From contig JBBBDQ010001918.1 in the NCBI GenBank assembly GCA_037127315.1, positions 6,420,001 to 6,484,000 on the forward strand: a stretch of 64,000 nt of DNA. The letters run 5' to 3'. A program made the translations under genes and the position numbers. The notes below the pieces were generated by a model. The model had not been told where the DNA came from, did no database searches, and was given only the letters and a program-made list of their open reading frames with translations. The DNA comes from Ascarosepion bandense. Its lineage: Eukaryota; Mollusca; Cephalopoda; Sepiida; Sepiidae. Below are positions 63,629 to 64,000 of this stretch, in pieces (within the stretch, counting starts at the first letter, position 1; each line of letters starts with the position of its first letter).

Positions 63629-64000
63629 TTTTTTTTTAATTTTTTTTTAAAGCGTTTCACCGTGAGCAAGGCATGTCACTGCCACTACTGTGCAGGGGGC
63701 TACGTAGAGAGGAGAAAGGCTGGTTAAATATAGGAAATAACAGAGGGTGGGTGATAGGCGGGTGAGGATACCGAGAATGAGGGTTGGGTAGATGAGAGTG
63801 TTGTGAGAATAGTAGAGAGTTAGTGTGATAGGAGGTGTCTATTGACCCTACATTTAAACACCTGGAGATTGTAACTGTCGGGAAAGCAGACTTGTGGAAG
63901 GGAGTTCCACAGGCGGGAAGCGCGAGTAAAGAAGCTGTTGGAGTAGAATTTACGGTTACATCTTATTTGTTTAACTGTAAAAGGGTGGGACCTAGTTGCT
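63629..64000 (-). mobile_element. LINE-J 3' fragment, runs off the window
   Basis: Poly-T at 63629-63650, then the 3' UTR complement (CACCGTGAGCAAGGCATGTC, TGTGCAGGGGGCTACG) and C-terminal codons. Almost identical to 37030-37400 and 54050-54400, so the three form one young subfamily. Inserted in the RTE copy. Confidence 0.85.

Overview
This window looks like repeat-dense intergenic DNA from an animal, most likely a coleoid cephalopod such as an octopus. That assignment is an inference. It rests on AT-rich sequence, very many long (TA)n tracts, several tRNA- and 5S-derived SINE families, APE-type LINEs, RTE-like LINEs, Tc1/mariner relics, Penelope-like and Helentron-like fragments, and the absence of any clear host gene. 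No operons, bacterial genes, CRISPR arrays or rRNA operons are present.

Layout. 0-4 kb: LTR-like repeat, two LINE 3' ends tail-outward, an inverted SINE pair, and a minus-strand promoter-like motif cluster. 4-10 kb: (TA)n arrays, palindromic repeats with tRNA-Ser-like sequence, a broken Tc1 transposase, and a 1-kb element with terminal inverted repeats that holds three 250-bp copies of a chain of hairpins. 10-18 kb: two hammerhead-ribozyme-like modules in palindromic repeats, an inverted SINE-A pair, and the only long intact TE ORF (769 codons, reverse transcriptase of an APE-type LINE). 18-19 kb: one hydrophobic 140-codon ORF on the minus strand that might be a receptor exon. 19-38 kb: RTE and LINE fragments nested in one another and in SINEs, a 1.1-kb pyrimidine tract, 5S-derived SINE, Helentron end. 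38-50 kb: Tc1 MITE, a 51-58 bp satellite, Tc1 and mariner relics, Penelope GIY-YIG remnant, a 100-bp-arm hairpin, a 5S+tRNA composite, an LTR-like repeat and a SINE with a 177-bp tandem tail. 50-64 kb: piggyBac-like MITE, two long minus-strand LINE copies, another 5S+tRNA composite, a complete-looking hammerhead core, a 3.4-kb satellite of 141-bp units, a second Helentron end, an RTE copy, and a LINE that runs off the window.

The strongest unusual signals are (1) several unrelated dispersed repeats, mostly palindromic and (TA)n-flanked, that carry hammerhead-like cores (clearest at 10521-10569 plus and 56576-56632 minus); (2) the 8883-9871 element with serial hairpins whose loop is conserved while one stem has been replaced; (3) 5S+tRNA composite SINE heads; (4) three cases of LINEs inserted inside the same SINE family. 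All calls were made by reading the sequence; no alignment, folding or database search was run.
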